Source: Pantoea dispersa (lineage in GTDB: Bacteria > Pseudomonadota > Gammaproteobacteria > Enterobacterales > Enterobacteriaceae). Taken from it: a stretch of 64,000 nt of DNA. Every line of letters starts with the position of its first letter. The stretch's first letter is position 1. A program made the translations under genes and the position numbers. Shown here one piece after another: positions 18,896 to 27,530 of this stretch. Under the pieces are notes generated by a model that worked only from the letters and a program-made list of their open reading frames with translations, was not told the origin of the DNA and ran no database searches. The stretch covers positions 1-64,000 of the forward strand of contig NZ_SCKT01000007.1 of the NCBI RefSeq assembly GCF_014155765.1. The letters are read 5' to 3'.

Positions 18896-20352
18896 TCCTG
18901 ACCTGGCGCGAGACCGGTGATTTCACAGGCCAGCGCGCCGGTGCGTTTCAGTGCCCAGGTGTAACGCTCATCAAACGGATAGCAGCAGGAGAGACGCAGC
19001 GCATGGCGATAGCGATCGCTCAGTGAATAGAGCGCGCCCGGCGTGACGCAAATCTGCTCCTGCAACAGGCGATGGAACATCTCCACCGTGTCAACTTTGC
19101 CCGGCAGCTCGACCCAAAACACAAAGCCGCCGCGCGGCAGGGTAGCACGCGTGCCCTGCGGGAAATGACGGGCAATGATGCCGCGCGCCGCATCCAGATT
19201 GGCGGCATAGCGACGCCGCAGCGAACGCAGATGGTGATCATAACCGCCGCTGGCGAGAAATTCGGCCAGCGTTTCGCTCAGCAGTTTTGATTCGGTCATC
19301 GACGATACCGCTTTCAGCCGCGCAATCGCCGGGTGGAAGCGGCCGGCAGCCGTCCAGCCCACGCGAAAATCGGGCGCGACGGTTTTGGTAAAGCTCGTGC
19401 AGTAAATCACCCAGCCGTCGCGGTCAAAGGCTTTGACCGGCGGCGACAGCGGCCAGTCAAACTGCAATTCGTCATACAGCCCATCCTCCAGCAGCGGAAC
19501 GTGGTAAGTGTTCACTAACTTCGCGAGACGCTTTTTATTTTCCAGCGGCATCACGTAGCCCAGCGGATTCTGCGCGCCCGGCATGGCGATCAGCGCCTGA
19601 ATGCGCTGCTCCTGTAGCAGCATCTCCAGCGCGTCCAGCGACAGACCGTTTTGCGGATCGGTGGGGATTTCCAGCGCCTTCAGCCCGAGTGAGGCCAGCA
19701 GCGGGAACAAAAAGAAGTAGGTCGGCGATTCAAGCCCGACGCAGTCGCCCGGCTTCGTCACCGCACGCAGCGCCAGCTGCAGCGCTTCCATACAGCCGTG
19801 GGTCAGGGTGATGTCCGCGACAGTCAGATTCAGGCCGGTGTGCAGGCTACGGCGCGCAATCTCCTCCCGTAAGCGCTCACTACCCGGCGGAAGCGCGTAG
19901 CGACCAATGATGTCGTTATCGCGGCGAATAAGGGAGGCGGTAATGCGTCCCAGTTTCGCCGCCGGAAACAGCTCACTATCCTGCGGGCAGGCCAGCGAAA
20001 TATTGGTGTAGTCGGGGTGATTCTGTGCGGCGAACACCTGCTCGATCAGTTCCAGTTTTTGCGTGCTGGGGTCATTAACGCTGGCGCTCATTGGCCTGAG
20101 CGGTCGCGTCACCGCGGGCAGCACGCCACGCACGTAGTAGCCCGACTGCGGACGGGCTTCTATCAGGCCGCGATCTTCCAGGATATGCCAGGCACTTAGC
20201 ACGGTATTGATGCTGACCTGGTGCGACTGTGCCACGCGCCGGATGGCCGGCAGGCGCTTACCCGGCTTCAGCGTGCCCTGATGGATAGATTCGGCAAAGC
20301 TGTCCGCCAGCTGCTGGTACAGCGTCTGGCCGGATGAGAGAGGAAGGGACAC
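18862..20352 (-). CDS. MocR-type regulator (GntR HTH + aminotransferase)
   Basis: A 496-residue fusion of an N-terminal GntR winged helix (about 1-75) and a class I aminotransferase-like PLP domain. Tyr, Asp and the PLP lysine region (CTSFTKTVAPDFRVGW) are present. MocR regulators sense PLP-bound amino compounds. The longest frame begins with TTG at 20379, but GTG at 20352 has a strong GGAGG five bases upstream, so I prefer it. It is divergent from a LysE-type exporter gene, its likely target. The C terminus overlaps the GST gene by 34 bases. Confidence 0.85.
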   Translation of the reverse strand: MSLPLSSGQTLYQQLADSFAESIHQGTLKPGKRLPAIRRVAQSHQVSINTVLSAWHILEDRGLIEARPQSGYYVRGVLPAVTRPLRPMSASVNDPSTQKLELIEQVFAAQNHPDYTNISLACPQDSELFPAAKLGRITASLIRRDNDIIGRYALPPGSERLREEIARRSLHTGLNLTVADITLTHGCMEALQLALRAVTKPGDCVGLESPTYFFLFPLLASLGLKALEIPTDPQNGLSLDALEMLLQEQRIQALIAMPGAQNPLGYVMPLENKKRLAKLVNTYHVPLLEDGLYDELQFDWPLSPPVKAFDRDGWVIYCTSFTKTVAPDFRVGWTAAGRFHPAIARLKAVSSMTESKLLSETLAEFLASGGYDHHLRSLRRRYAANLDAARGIIARHFPQGTRATLPRGGFVFWVELPGKVDTVEMFHRLLQEQICVTPGALYSLSDRYRHALRLSCCYPFDERYTWALKRTGALACEITGLAPGQDQGLPLRPQVV

Positions 20353-20487
20353 AAAAGCCTCCGCGCGCGATAGGTACAATTTAAAATTGCCTTAACTGTA
20401 TCCATCACAATAGTGATTTTGTGTCTCTGTTGCCATCGTAATTTGCGCATTAGCATGGTGCTTCGTTGATTCTCAGGGAAACGCACC
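20353..20487. promoter_or_regulatory. MocR/LysE divergent control region
   Basis: Two palindromes stand out: CAATTTAAAATTG at 20377-20389 and ATCAC-AATA-GTGAT at 20404-20417. They are candidate operators for the divergent MocR-type regulator. The exporter gene is preceded by CAGGGAAACGCACC. Confidence 0.45.
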
Positions 20488-21075
20488 ATGCTCGATCCAT
20501 CCTTCTTTAGCTACGTTACGGTGATGTCGATTACACCGGGCCCGAACAATCTGTTACTGGCCACGTCCGGCGTCAATTTTGGCTTCCGGCGCACGCTGCC
20601 GATGCTGTTTGGCATCCTGCTCGGCTGTGCGTTACAGATGCTGCTGGCGAGCGTGGCGCTGGAGCTGCTGTTGCACTGGATGGCGTCTGTGCGGTTGCCG
20701 CTGACGGTGGTGGGATGCAGCTATCTGCTGTGGCTGTCGTGGAAAATCTTCCGCGCCGGTGCGCCGCAGCTGCGCGAACGTCCGCGTCCGATGACCCTGC
20801 TGGGCGGCGTGTGTTTCCAGGCGGTGAATCCCAAAGCCTGGCTGATGGTCACCAACGTGGCGCTGATGTACGCCAACAGCAACGGTGTGCTGGCGGTGCT
20901 GCTCGGCTTTGCCGCCCTCAACCTGCCGTGCATTTTAATCTGGGCAGCGCTGGGCGATCGGCTGCGCCATCACCTGCAGATTGCGTGGAAACGTCAGGCG
21001 TTCAACACGCTAATGGCGCTGTCGCTGGTGGCGACCACCGGCTGGATGCTGTATGACGCGCTGCTATTGAGCTGA
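20488..21075 (+). CDS. LysE/RhtB-family amino acid exporter
   Basis: A 195-residue inner-membrane protein with about six hydrophobic segments and the N-terminal LysE-family signature SITPGPNNLLLATSG, plus FQAVNPKAWLM in the middle. These transporters export amino acids and derivatives to prevent overload. Pairing with a divergent MocR-type, PLP-binding regulator supports an amino-acid-like substrate. The specific substrate is not known. Confidence 0.87.
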   Translation: MLDPSFFSYVTVMSITPGPNNLLLATSGVNFGFRRTLPMLFGILLGCALQMLLASVALELLLHWMASVRLPLTVVGCSYLLWLSWKIFRAGAPQLRERPRPMTLLGGVCFQAVNPKAWLMVTNVALMYANSNGVLAVLLGFAALNLPCILIWAALGDRLRHHLQIAWKRQAFNTLMALSLVATTGWMLYDALLLS

Positions 21076-21158
21076 TGCTACGGCGTTTGATGGCGCGGTA
21101 AGCAGGGGCACCATATGGGGGGCTGGTCAGTTAACGAAGCCGTACGACGCACCCTGAT

Positions 21159-21204
21159 GTAGCGGCGCGATTTATCGCGCAATGTGCAATGTATTGTGCC
21201 GCTA
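21159..21204. repeat. GTAGCGGCGC palindromic repeat, copy 1
   Basis: GTAGCGGCGC-GATTTATC-GCGC opens the element and GTGCCGCTA closes it in inverted orientation. The same head GTAGCGGCGCAATTTATTGC recurs between kdpC and kdpD (56428-56480). This looks like one member of a dispersed intergenic family. Confidence 0.6.
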
Positions 21205-21283
21205 ACAAACGCGCGCTTCCTGGTGAATAAATCCCAGGCTGAACCGTCAGGGATTGCGTCATCCAAAGGGCGACACCGTAATC

Positions 21284-21310
21284 AAAAAAAGAGGCCGCGA
21301 TTGCGGCCTC
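21284..21310 (-). terminator. mqo terminator
   Basis: On the minus strand an 8-bp stem GAGGCCGC / GCGGCCTC with a 4-base loop is followed by seven T residues, 43 bases after the mqo stop. Confidence 0.92.
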
Positions 21311-21352
21311 AGTCAGTTCTGTATTTGCCGGTGAAGGGACAGGCGTCGCCGC

Positions 21353-22963
21353 TTACTTGCCCACCACATGGGCGGTTTCACGGCCTTCGTCGTTGGCAGC
21401 TTCCGGCGTGATGACCGGTGCGTAATCCAGCTGCAGCACGCGACTGGTTTCGGCCAGCACCTTCTCGGTCAGCGCCACGTCGCCGTTCAGCTTGCGGCCC
21501 CACGACGGGATTACCGCGCGGATTTTGGTTTGCCACTCGGGCGAGCGCATCTGCTCCGGGAACACTTTCGCCATCAGCTCCAGCATAATCGGTGCTGCGG
21601 TGGAGGCGCCTGGTGACGCGCCCAGCAGCGCAGAGATCGAGCCGTCGGCCGAGGTGACCACTTCGGTACCGAGACGCAGCACGCCGCCCTCTTTCTCATC
21701 ATTTTTGATGATTTGCACGCGCTGACCGGCCGTGACCAGTTTCCAGTCTTCCTGTTTTGCCTGCGGCACATAAGCGCGCAGCGCTTCCATACGATCGTCA
21801 TCGCTCTGCAGCACCTGATCGACCAGATATTTCACCAGATCGAAGCTTTTCAGCCCAACCTGCATCATCGGCAGCAGGTTACTGCTGTTCATCGCGCCGA
21901 ACATATCCAGCAGCGAGCCCTGCTTGAGGAATTTGGTGGAGAAGGTCGCAAACGGGCCAAACAGCAGCACCTGCTTGCCATCCAGCACGCGGGTATCAAC
22001 GTGCGGTACCGACATCGGCGGTGCGCCCACGCTGGCTTTGCCGTACACCTTCGCCATGTGCTGCGCCACCACGTCCGGATTTTCCGTGACGAGGAACGAG
22101 CCGCCCACCGGGAAACCGGCGTAGCCTTTCACTTCCGGGATGCCGGTTTTTTGCAGCAGCGGCAGCGCCGCACCGCCGGCACCGATAAACAGCTGGCGCG
22201 CGGTCAGCACCCGCGACTCACCGCTGGCGAGGTTGTGCAGGTTTACCTGCCAGCGCCCATCGCTCAGGCGCTTGATATCGCGCACTTCCTGACGCAGACG
22301 CAGGCGGAAATTCTCTTTCTTCTCCAGCGCAGCAATCAGCTGGCGCGTCACTTCACCGAAGTTAACGTCGGTGCCCATGTCGGTCCAGGTGGCCGCCACT
22401 TTCTGCTTGCGGTCGCGTCCGTTCATCACCAGCGGAATCCACTCAGCGATCTGGTCACGATCTTCGGAATAGTTCATGCCGCGGAACAGGGTGCTTTTCT
22501 GCAGCGCCTGGAAGCGCTTGCGCAGGAAAGCCACGTTGGCCTCGCCCCAGACAAAACTCATGTGCGGCGTGCTGTGAATAAAGCTTTGTGGATTACTCAG
22601 GTTGCCTTTCTGTACGTGATACGCCCAGAACTGGCGGGAAATCTGGAAGGATTCGTTAATCGCCACCGCTTTGGCAATGTCGATGCTGCCATCCGCTCTT
22701 TCGGGCGTATAGTTCAGCTCGGCCAGCGCCGCATGGCCGGTGCCGGCATTGTTCCAGCCGTTAGAGGATTCGACCGCGACATCATCCAGCCGCTCGACCA
22801 TCTCAATCGACCAGTCCGGCTCGAGATCCTGCAGCCAGGTGCCTAAGGTAGCACTCATCACGCCTGCGCCGATCAGCAGGACATCTACGTCTTTTCGTTC
22901 CTGAAGGTGTGTGCTTTCCATGCCAGCGGCGGCTAGCGCCAGATTTACCGCAGTGTTGCTCAT
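21353..22963 (-). CDS. mqo: Malate:quinone oxidoreductase Mqo
   Basis: A 536-residue FAD-dependent peripheral membrane enzyme that oxidises malate to oxaloacetate and passes electrons to quinone. The FAD motif [13 protein letters not shown] lies near residue 30, and the blocks [32 protein letters not shown]-like and [13 protein letters not shown] match the family. I start at 22963, with GAGGAG upstream, rather than at an in-frame codon 20 residues earlier. The gene stands alone on a 526-base upstream region, with its own terminator. Confidence 0.95.
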   Translation of the reverse strand: MSNTAVNLALAAAGMESTHLQERKDVDVLLIGAGVMSATLGTWLQDLEPDWSIEMVERLDDVAVESSNGWNNAGTGHAALAELNYTPERADGSIDIAKAVAINESFQISRQFWAYHVQKGNLSNPQSFIHSTPHMSFVWGEANVAFLRKRFQALQKSTLFRGMNYSEDRDQIAEWIPLVMNGRDRKQKVAATWTDMGTDVNFGEVTRQLIAALEKKENFRLRLRQEVRDIKRLSDGRWQVNLHNLASGESRVLTARQLFIGAGGAALPLLQKTGIPEVKGYAGFPVGGSFLVTENPDVVAQHMAKVYGKASVGAPPMSVPHVDTRVLDGKQVLLFGPFATFSTKFLKQGSLLDMFGAMNSSNLLPMMQVGLKSFDLVKYLVDQVLQSDDDRMEALRAYVPQAKQEDWKLVTAGQRVQIIKNDEKEGGVLRLGTEVVTSADGSISALLGASPGASTAAPIMLELMAKVFPEQMRSPEWQTKIRAVIPSWGRKLNGDVALTEKVLAETSRVLQLDYAPVITPEAANDEGRETAHVVGK

Positions 22964-23489
22964 GAGGCGACATCTCCTCTCTGTTGCCCTGAAGCTCAAC
23001 AGGTTCGCAGGCGAAACAGCCACGCTTTTTGCAAGCGCGTTGCGCTATTTCTCAAAGGTTAAGACTCAGGTTTAAGCCATAGGTGTGATAACGGTTAACT
23101 GCACGTTATGCATATGCATTCGAATATAACATTCTCGTATCGGAATTAAACGTTTGTTTATTTTTTAAATGCAGAAATGATTCAGCATAAGAATTAATCA
23201 GCCCGACGGCGCTGTCATAAGGGATTTTTATCCCCTAATCAGGCAGTTATAGTAACGTAGTTGTTGCGACAGTGTGAGGGAAATGGAGAGGGTTGATTTC
23301 ACACGGTGAGCTGGATCACAAATTAACGCATTGAAAAAGATAGGTTTTAGCGAAATTGATTTTTTATGCGGATTTTATGTTGCCTGATGTTTCGCCAGAT
23401 CGTGTAAAAATAATGTTACATTTGTGTGACTTTTAATTTGGGCACCGTGTCAGGCGCCCGTCAGAAGAAAAATGCATCACGCGCAACAC
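22964..23489. promoter_or_regulatory. Long intergenic region upstream of mqo
   Basis: A 526-base AT-rich stretch with no convincing gene on either strand. It must hold the mqo promoter. Visible structure includes the 12-base palindrome ATGCATATGCAT at 23108-23119, a small AAGGGATTTTTATCCCCT stem, and TTTGTGTGACTTTT near 23420, which is only half of a CRP-like site. I saw no clear sRNA terminator. Confidence 0.4.
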
Positions 23490-23735
23490 TCAGCGCAGCT
23501 GGAACCAGCGGCGCCAGACGAAGCGGATAATGAAAAACTCAACGGTACCCAGCAGCAAAAACCAGACGCAGAACACCATGGTGTACAGCTGATTCACATC
23601 CTGCAGATGCAGAGCCTGCTGCAGCTGTTTTGCCAGCGCTACGCCAAACGAAGGGGCGGGCAGCAGTAGCGCCGAAAGAAAGCCCAGCAGCAGAATGCCG
23701 CCCGGGATGATCAGCGTTTCAAACGGGTTTTTCAT
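23490..23735 (-). CDS. Small inner membrane protein, function unknown
   Basis: An 81-residue protein that I do not recognise. It begins MKNPFETLIIPGGILLLG and has two hydrophobic segments (about 8-27 and 50-72) separated by a Gln-rich linker. The C terminus is basic (RRWFQLR), so both ends probably face the cytoplasm. It lies divergent from mntP, and an MntR-like box falls between them, 131 bases upstream of this start. A link with manganese is therefore possible but is inferred from position only. Confidence 0.65.
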   Translation of the reverse strand: MKNPFETLIIPGGILLLGFLSALLLPAPSFGVALAKQLQQALHLQDVNQLYTMVFCVWFLLLGTVEFFIIRFVWRRWFQLR

Positions 23736-23866
23736 CGCATCATTCCAAATCAGTTAGCGCGGGCATTAGCGCATAAAACCGCGGCGCGGTGCAATCCCCG
23801 CAGTAGCACGCGCTAAGAAATTTCTTCTATTCCATCCACTTAGCTGCAGAAATAGCGGCAGTTAAG

Positions 23867-23888
23867 AGTTATAGCCTTTGCTATACTT
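23867..23888. promoter_or_regulatory. MntR-like box upstream of mntP
   Basis: The palindrome TATAGC-CTTT-GCTATA (23870-23885) closely matches the E. coli MntR operator (ATAGCAAAGGCTAT core). An extended -10 (TGCTATACT at 23879-23887) overlaps it on the plus strand. MntR with manganese activates mntP in E. coli. Confidence 0.75.
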
Positions 23889-24020
23889 AAACCCATGATT
23901 TTGTTGTCTTTTTTTTGGCGGGTTGGCGTGCTAGACTGCGCGCACTTTTTCATTACTGAACCCGATATGCGGACAAAGTGCAGGCTTAATCGTCTTATTT
24001 CCCCGCATTGACTGAAAACC

Positions 24021-24593
24021 ATGACATTTATCGCAACCCTGATTCTGGCCTTTGGTATGTCGATGGACGCTTTCGCTGCAGCACTGGGCAAAGGCGCGTC
24101 GCTGTATCGTCCGGGTTTCAAAGAAGCATTACGCACAGGGCTGATTTTTGGCGTCATTGAAATGCTGACGCCGCTGGTGGGCTGGGCCATCGGGCTGGCC
24201 GCCAGCCACTACATTATGGCGTGGGATCACTGGGTGGCATTTGGTCTGCTGGGCATTCTTGGCGGGCGGATGATCATGGAAGGTTTCCGTCAGACGGCCG
24301 ACGAGCCGTGTGAAGCGCCGCAGCGCCACGGCTTTATGGTACTGGCGCTGACGGCGGTAGCGACCAGCCTTGATGCGCTGGCGGTGGGGGTTGGCCTCGC
24401 GTTCCTGCAGGTTAACATTGTGCTCACCGCGCTCACCATCGGTGCGGCTACCACTATCATGGCGACCACCGGTGTGCTGGTCGGCCGCTTTATCGGTCCG
24501 GTAATGGGCAAATGGGCAGAAGTGCTGGGCGGCGTGGTACTGATCAGCATTGGCTGCACCATCCTGATTGAGCACTTAGGGCTGTTCCGTTAA
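24021..24593 (+). CDS. mntP: Manganese exporter MntP
   Basis: A 190-residue inner-membrane Mn2+ efflux pump (formerly YebN) with six membrane segments in two related halves. The conserved acidic motifs lie in [15 protein letters not shown] near the N terminus and in [16 protein letters not shown] in the second half. Length matches E. coli MntP. An MntR-like operator lies about 140 bases upstream. The long leader does not show the GGGGAGTA signature of the yybP-ykoY manganese riboswitch that E. coli uses. Confidence 0.95.
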   Translation: MTFIATLILAFGMSMDAFAAALGKGASLYRPGFKEALRTGLIFGVIEMLTPLVGWAIGLAASHYIMAWDHWVAFGLLGILGGRMIMEGFRQTADEPCEAPQRHGFMVLALTAVATSLDALAVGVGLAFLQVNIVLTALTIGAATTIMATTGVLVGRFIGPVMGKWAEVLGGVVLISIGCTILIEHLGLFR

Positions 24594-24622
24594 CGTCTGG
24601 CACGATGGGGTGGGCGCGTTTT

Positions 24623-24672
24623 TGTGATCTGGTTCAAAAATAATTGCGTGAAAAATGCGCGGGCGTTATAAT
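24623..24672 (+). promoter_or_regulatory. Promoter with CRP-like site for small protein gene
   Basis: TTGCGT at 24644-24649 and TATAAT at 24667-24672 are spaced by exactly 17 bases. Just upstream, TGTGA-TCTGGT-TCAAA (24623-24638) resembles a CRP site with a weak right half. The transcript would start near 24679, about 35 bases before the AzuC-like start codon. Confidence 0.65.
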
Positions 24673-24712
24673 TTTCGCGTAATTCTTCAACAATTTTTGT
24701 ATCAGGTGCACC

Positions 24713-24790
24713 ATGAAACGTTTTTTCCGCTCCGTGTTTCGCTCTTATGTTGAGACCTTCAAACACGTACCGCCGGGCGCATTAAACTAA
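24713..24790 (+). CDS. AzuC-like small protein, 25 residues
   Basis: The peptide is M-K-R-F-F-R-S-V-F-R-S-Y, then VETFKHVPPGALN. Its C-terminal half matches E. coli AzuC (KTFKDVPPGNMF region), a 28-residue amphipathic membrane-associated protein. The azuCR RNA of E. coli also acts as a base-pairing regulator and is repressed by CRP. Here a very good sigma-70 promoter and a CRP-like site precede it; the ribosome site is weak (ATCAGGTGCACC). The basic, aromatic N-terminal half suggests peripheral membrane binding. The assignment rests on recalled similarity over a very short sequence. Confidence 0.7.
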   Translation: MKRFFRSVFRSYVETFKHVPPGALN

Positions 24791-24980
24791 GCGCTCCGCC
24801 AGAAACCCTCGATAATCGCGGTCAGGGATCGACCTGTGGTTATCACCCGGCGCCGTTCCCCTCTGCGCACCTCTGTCACCAAAACTCACAAACATTAATT
24901 ACTTTACCCTCAGGTCATACCGCTTTTCCGTCTGGCTTTTGATAACCTGCGCGCAAATTCTCTATAACATTGAGGCCATC

Positions 24981-25817
24981 ATGCAGCTGTGCAGTTTTTC
25001 TCTTATTGACCAGGCAAGAAAAAGTTATGGCATCGTGCAACCCGACGGCGTGATCGATCTCGGTGCGCGGCTGGGCGACAGCTGTCCGGATTTGAAAACT
25101 CTGCTGCAGCGCGGTGGCCTGCGTGACCTGCAGGTTTACCTGAGCGAGCCGGTGGACTATGCCTTCAGCGCGATTCGCTTCCTGCCGGTGGTGGAAAACC
25201 CAGGTAAAGTCTTCTGCGTTGGCATGAACTATGCCGACAAGCGCCAGGAGTTTGCCGCCACGCTCGACGCGCCGACGCTATTCGTGCGCTTTGCCGATTC
25301 GCTGGCTGCGCACGAGCAGCCCCTGCTGAAACCGGCGACCACGGCTGAATTTGATTACGAAGGCGAGCTGGCGGTGATCATCGGCAAGGCGGCTTATCAG
25401 GTAAAAGCCGCCGATGCGCTACAGCATGTAGCGGGCTACAGCTGCTTTATGGATGCCACGGTGCGCGACATGCAGTTCACCTGGTTTACCGCGGGCAAAA
25501 ACTGGCAGCAAACCGGCGGCTTTGGCCCATGGATGACCACCGCCGACGACATTCCGGACCCGCAGCAGCTGGCGATCAAAACCTGGCTGAATCAGCGCGA
25601 AGTGCAGAACGATACCACGGCCAGCATGGTGCATCCGGTAGCGAAGATCATTGAATACATCTCGGCATTTAGTCCGCTGTCACCGGGCGATGTCATCATC
25701 ACCGGCTCACCAGGCGGCGTGGGGAAAAAGCGTACGCCACCGCTGTTTATGTTCCCTGGCGATGAGATCGAAGTGGAAATTGAGAAGATTGGTCGTCTGC
25801 GCCACCGCATCGTCTGA
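24981..25817 (+). CDS. Fumarylacetoacetate hydrolase family protein
   Basis: A 278-residue FAH-fold enzyme. The metal-binding residues lie in the blocks EFDYEGELAVIIGK and TVRDMQFTWFTAGKNW, and the tail IITGSPGGVGKKRTPP is typical. Members hydrolyse or decarboxylate acylpyruvates and related oxo acids. The start at 24981 follows TGAGGCCATC. It stands alone between the AzuC-like gene and treB; no aromatic or sugar-acid pathway gene is adjacent to name its substrate. Confidence 0.85.
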   Translation: MQLCSFSLIDQARKSYGIVQPDGVIDLGARLGDSCPDLKTLLQRGGLRDLQVYLSEPVDYAFSAIRFLPVVENPGKVFCVGMNYADKRQEFAATLDAPTLFVRFADSLAAHEQPLLKPATTAEFDYEGELAVIIGKAAYQVKAADALQHVAGYSCFMDATVRDMQFTWFTAGKNWQQTGGFGPWMTTADDIPDPQQLAIKTWLNQREVQNDTTASMVHPVAKIIEYISAFSPLSPGDVIITGSPGGVGKKRTPPLFMFPGDEIEVEIEKIGRLRHRIV

Positions 25818-26087
25818 CACATTGCTGCGCGGTGGCGAACGTTGCACAGCCACCGCGCTACCGCTTAAATAAATATTCAACAATACGAAATGTCCCGAAT
25901 TTATATTTAAATTGCGCAGATTTAGTTATCAGGTTAAATAATTATTGTTAAGTTAATTTTCCTGCGATGTATTGCGTAAATATTTTTGTGATCGCCAACT
26001 AATTCCCTCGCTTTGCTATGGTTAAAATTAAAAGCAGCGGCGTATTATCGTCCACTGCCGATTCCGGCATGGAAATAAGGGATGATA
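25818..26087. promoter_or_regulatory. treB upstream region
   Basis: A 270-base AT-rich leader. TTTTTGTGATCGCC near 25985 is half of a CRP-like site, plausible for a PTS operon. I could not find a convincing TreR palindrome, and no treR gene lies in the window. Confidence 0.35.
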
Positions 26088-27530
26088 ATGAAAACCATCA
26101 GTCGCGAGATCATTAACGATCTCATTGACCGCGTGGGCGGTCGGGAAAATATTCTGTCACTTTCGCACTGTATTACCCGCCTGCGCTTTGTGCTGCAGGA
26201 TGTCGACAAAGCCGATCCGGCGGCCATCCGCGCCACGCCCGGCGTTAAAGGATGCTTTAACGCTGCCGGACAGTTTCAGGTAATTATTGGAACCGAAGTT
26301 GACACTTATTATAAAGCGTTAGTTGAAGCACTAAATATTAGTGAGACCTCTAAGGAGCAGATTAAATCCGCGGCGCGCAGCCAGATGAAATGGCACGAGG
26401 CATTATTATCCCATTTTGCCGAGATATTTTTCCCGTTATTACCGGCGTTAATTAGCGGCGGTTTAATTCTCGGTTTCCGTAACGTGCTGGGCGATATTGC
26501 CGTGGCGGATGATAAAACCCTGGTGCAACTCTATCCCGGTGTGAAAGGGCTGTACGATTTCCTCTGGCTGATCGGTGAAGCGATCTTCTTCTATTTGCCG
26601 GTGGGGATTTGCTGGTCGGTGGTGCGCAAGCTGGGCGGTACGCCAATCCTGGGGATTGTGCTGGGCATTACGCTGGTTTCACCGCAGCTGATGAATGCGT
26701 ATCTGATCGGCAGCCAGGTGCCGGAAGTGTGGAACTTCGGCTGGTTTAGCATTGATCGGGTCGGCTATCAGGCGCAGGTGATCCCGGCGCTGCTGGCCGG
26801 GCTGGCGCTGGCAAAAATCGAACTGGCGCTAAAACGTATCGTGCCCGCCTATCTGACGCTGGTGGTGGTGCCGGTGTGTGCGCTGCTGCTGTCGGTTTTC
26901 CTCGCCCACAGCCTGATTGGCCCGTTTGGCCGTCTGATTGGCGACGGCATTGCCTTCGCGGTGCGTCACCTGATGACCGGCAGCTTCGCGCCGATTGGTG
27001 CCGCGCTGTTTGGCTTCCTGTATGCGCCGATGGTGATCACCGGCGTGCATCAGACCACGCTGGCAGTTGATCTGCAGATGATTCAGAGCATGGGCGGCAC
27101 GCCGGTGTGGCCGCTGATTGCGCTGTCCAATATTGCACAGGGTGCTGCGGTGGTTGGCATCATTATCGCTAACAAAGATCGTGCTGAACGCGACCTCACC
27201 GTGCCGGCCGCCATTTCAGCGTGGCTCGGCGTAACGGAGCCGGCGATGTACGGCGTCAACCTCAAGTACCGCTACCCTATGCTGTGCGCCATGATTGGCT
27301 CTGCGCTGGCGGCGCTGCTGTGCGGCCTCAACGGCGTGATGGCCAACGGCATCGGCGTAGGCGGCTTGCCGGGTATTCTCTCGATTCAGCCACAGTACTG
27401 GACGGTTTACTCGCTGGCGATTCTGGTGGCGATTCTGGTTCCGCTGCTGCTGACCATCATCATCACCAAACGTAAAGCGGCAACCGCCATCATCAGCCAG
27501 GCAGAGGTGCAACATGAACAGGCACGCTGA
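26088..27530 (+). CDS. treB: Trehalose PTS permease IIBC TreB
   Basis: A 480-residue PTS transporter that imports trehalose and phosphorylates it to trehalose 6-phosphate. The IIB domain (about 1-90) has the phosphorylated Cys28 in LSHCITRLRF, and the IIC membrane domain (about 105-465) has GVHQTTLAVDLQMI and NGIGVGGLPGIL. A IIA domain is absent; Crr from the glucose system normally supplies it. I start at 26088 because TAAGGG is spaced correctly for it, not for the ATG two codons earlier. It overlaps treC by 17 bases. Confidence 0.95.
   Translation: MKTISREIINDLIDRVGGRENILSLSHCITRLRFVLQDVDKADPAAIRATPGVKGCFNAAGQFQVIIGTEVDTYYKALVEALNISETSKEQIKSAARSQMKWHEALLSHFAEIFFPLLPALISGGLILGFRNVLGDIAVADDKTLVQLYPGVKGLYDFLWLIGEAIFFYLPVGICWSVVRKLGGTPILGIVLGITLVSPQLMNAYLIGSQVPEVWNFGWFSIDRVGYQAQVIPALLAGLALAKIELALKRIVPAYLTLVVVPVCALLLSVFLAHSLIGPFGRLIGDGIAFAVRHLMTGSFAPIGAALFGFLYAPMVITGVHQTTLAVDLQMIQSMGGTPVWPLIALSNIAQGAAVVGIIIANKDRAERDLTVPAAISAWLGVTEPAMYGVNLKYRYPMLCAMIGSALAALLCGLNGVMANGIGVGGLPGILSIQPQYWTVYSLAILVAILVPLLLTIIITKRKAATAIISQAEVQHEQAR

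Noticed and set aside
23889-24020. yybP-ykoY manganese riboswitch in the mntP leader
   Set aside because: E. coli mntP has one, so I looked for the GGGGAGTA core and the matching internal loops; they are not present. The MntR-like box gives a simpler explanation.
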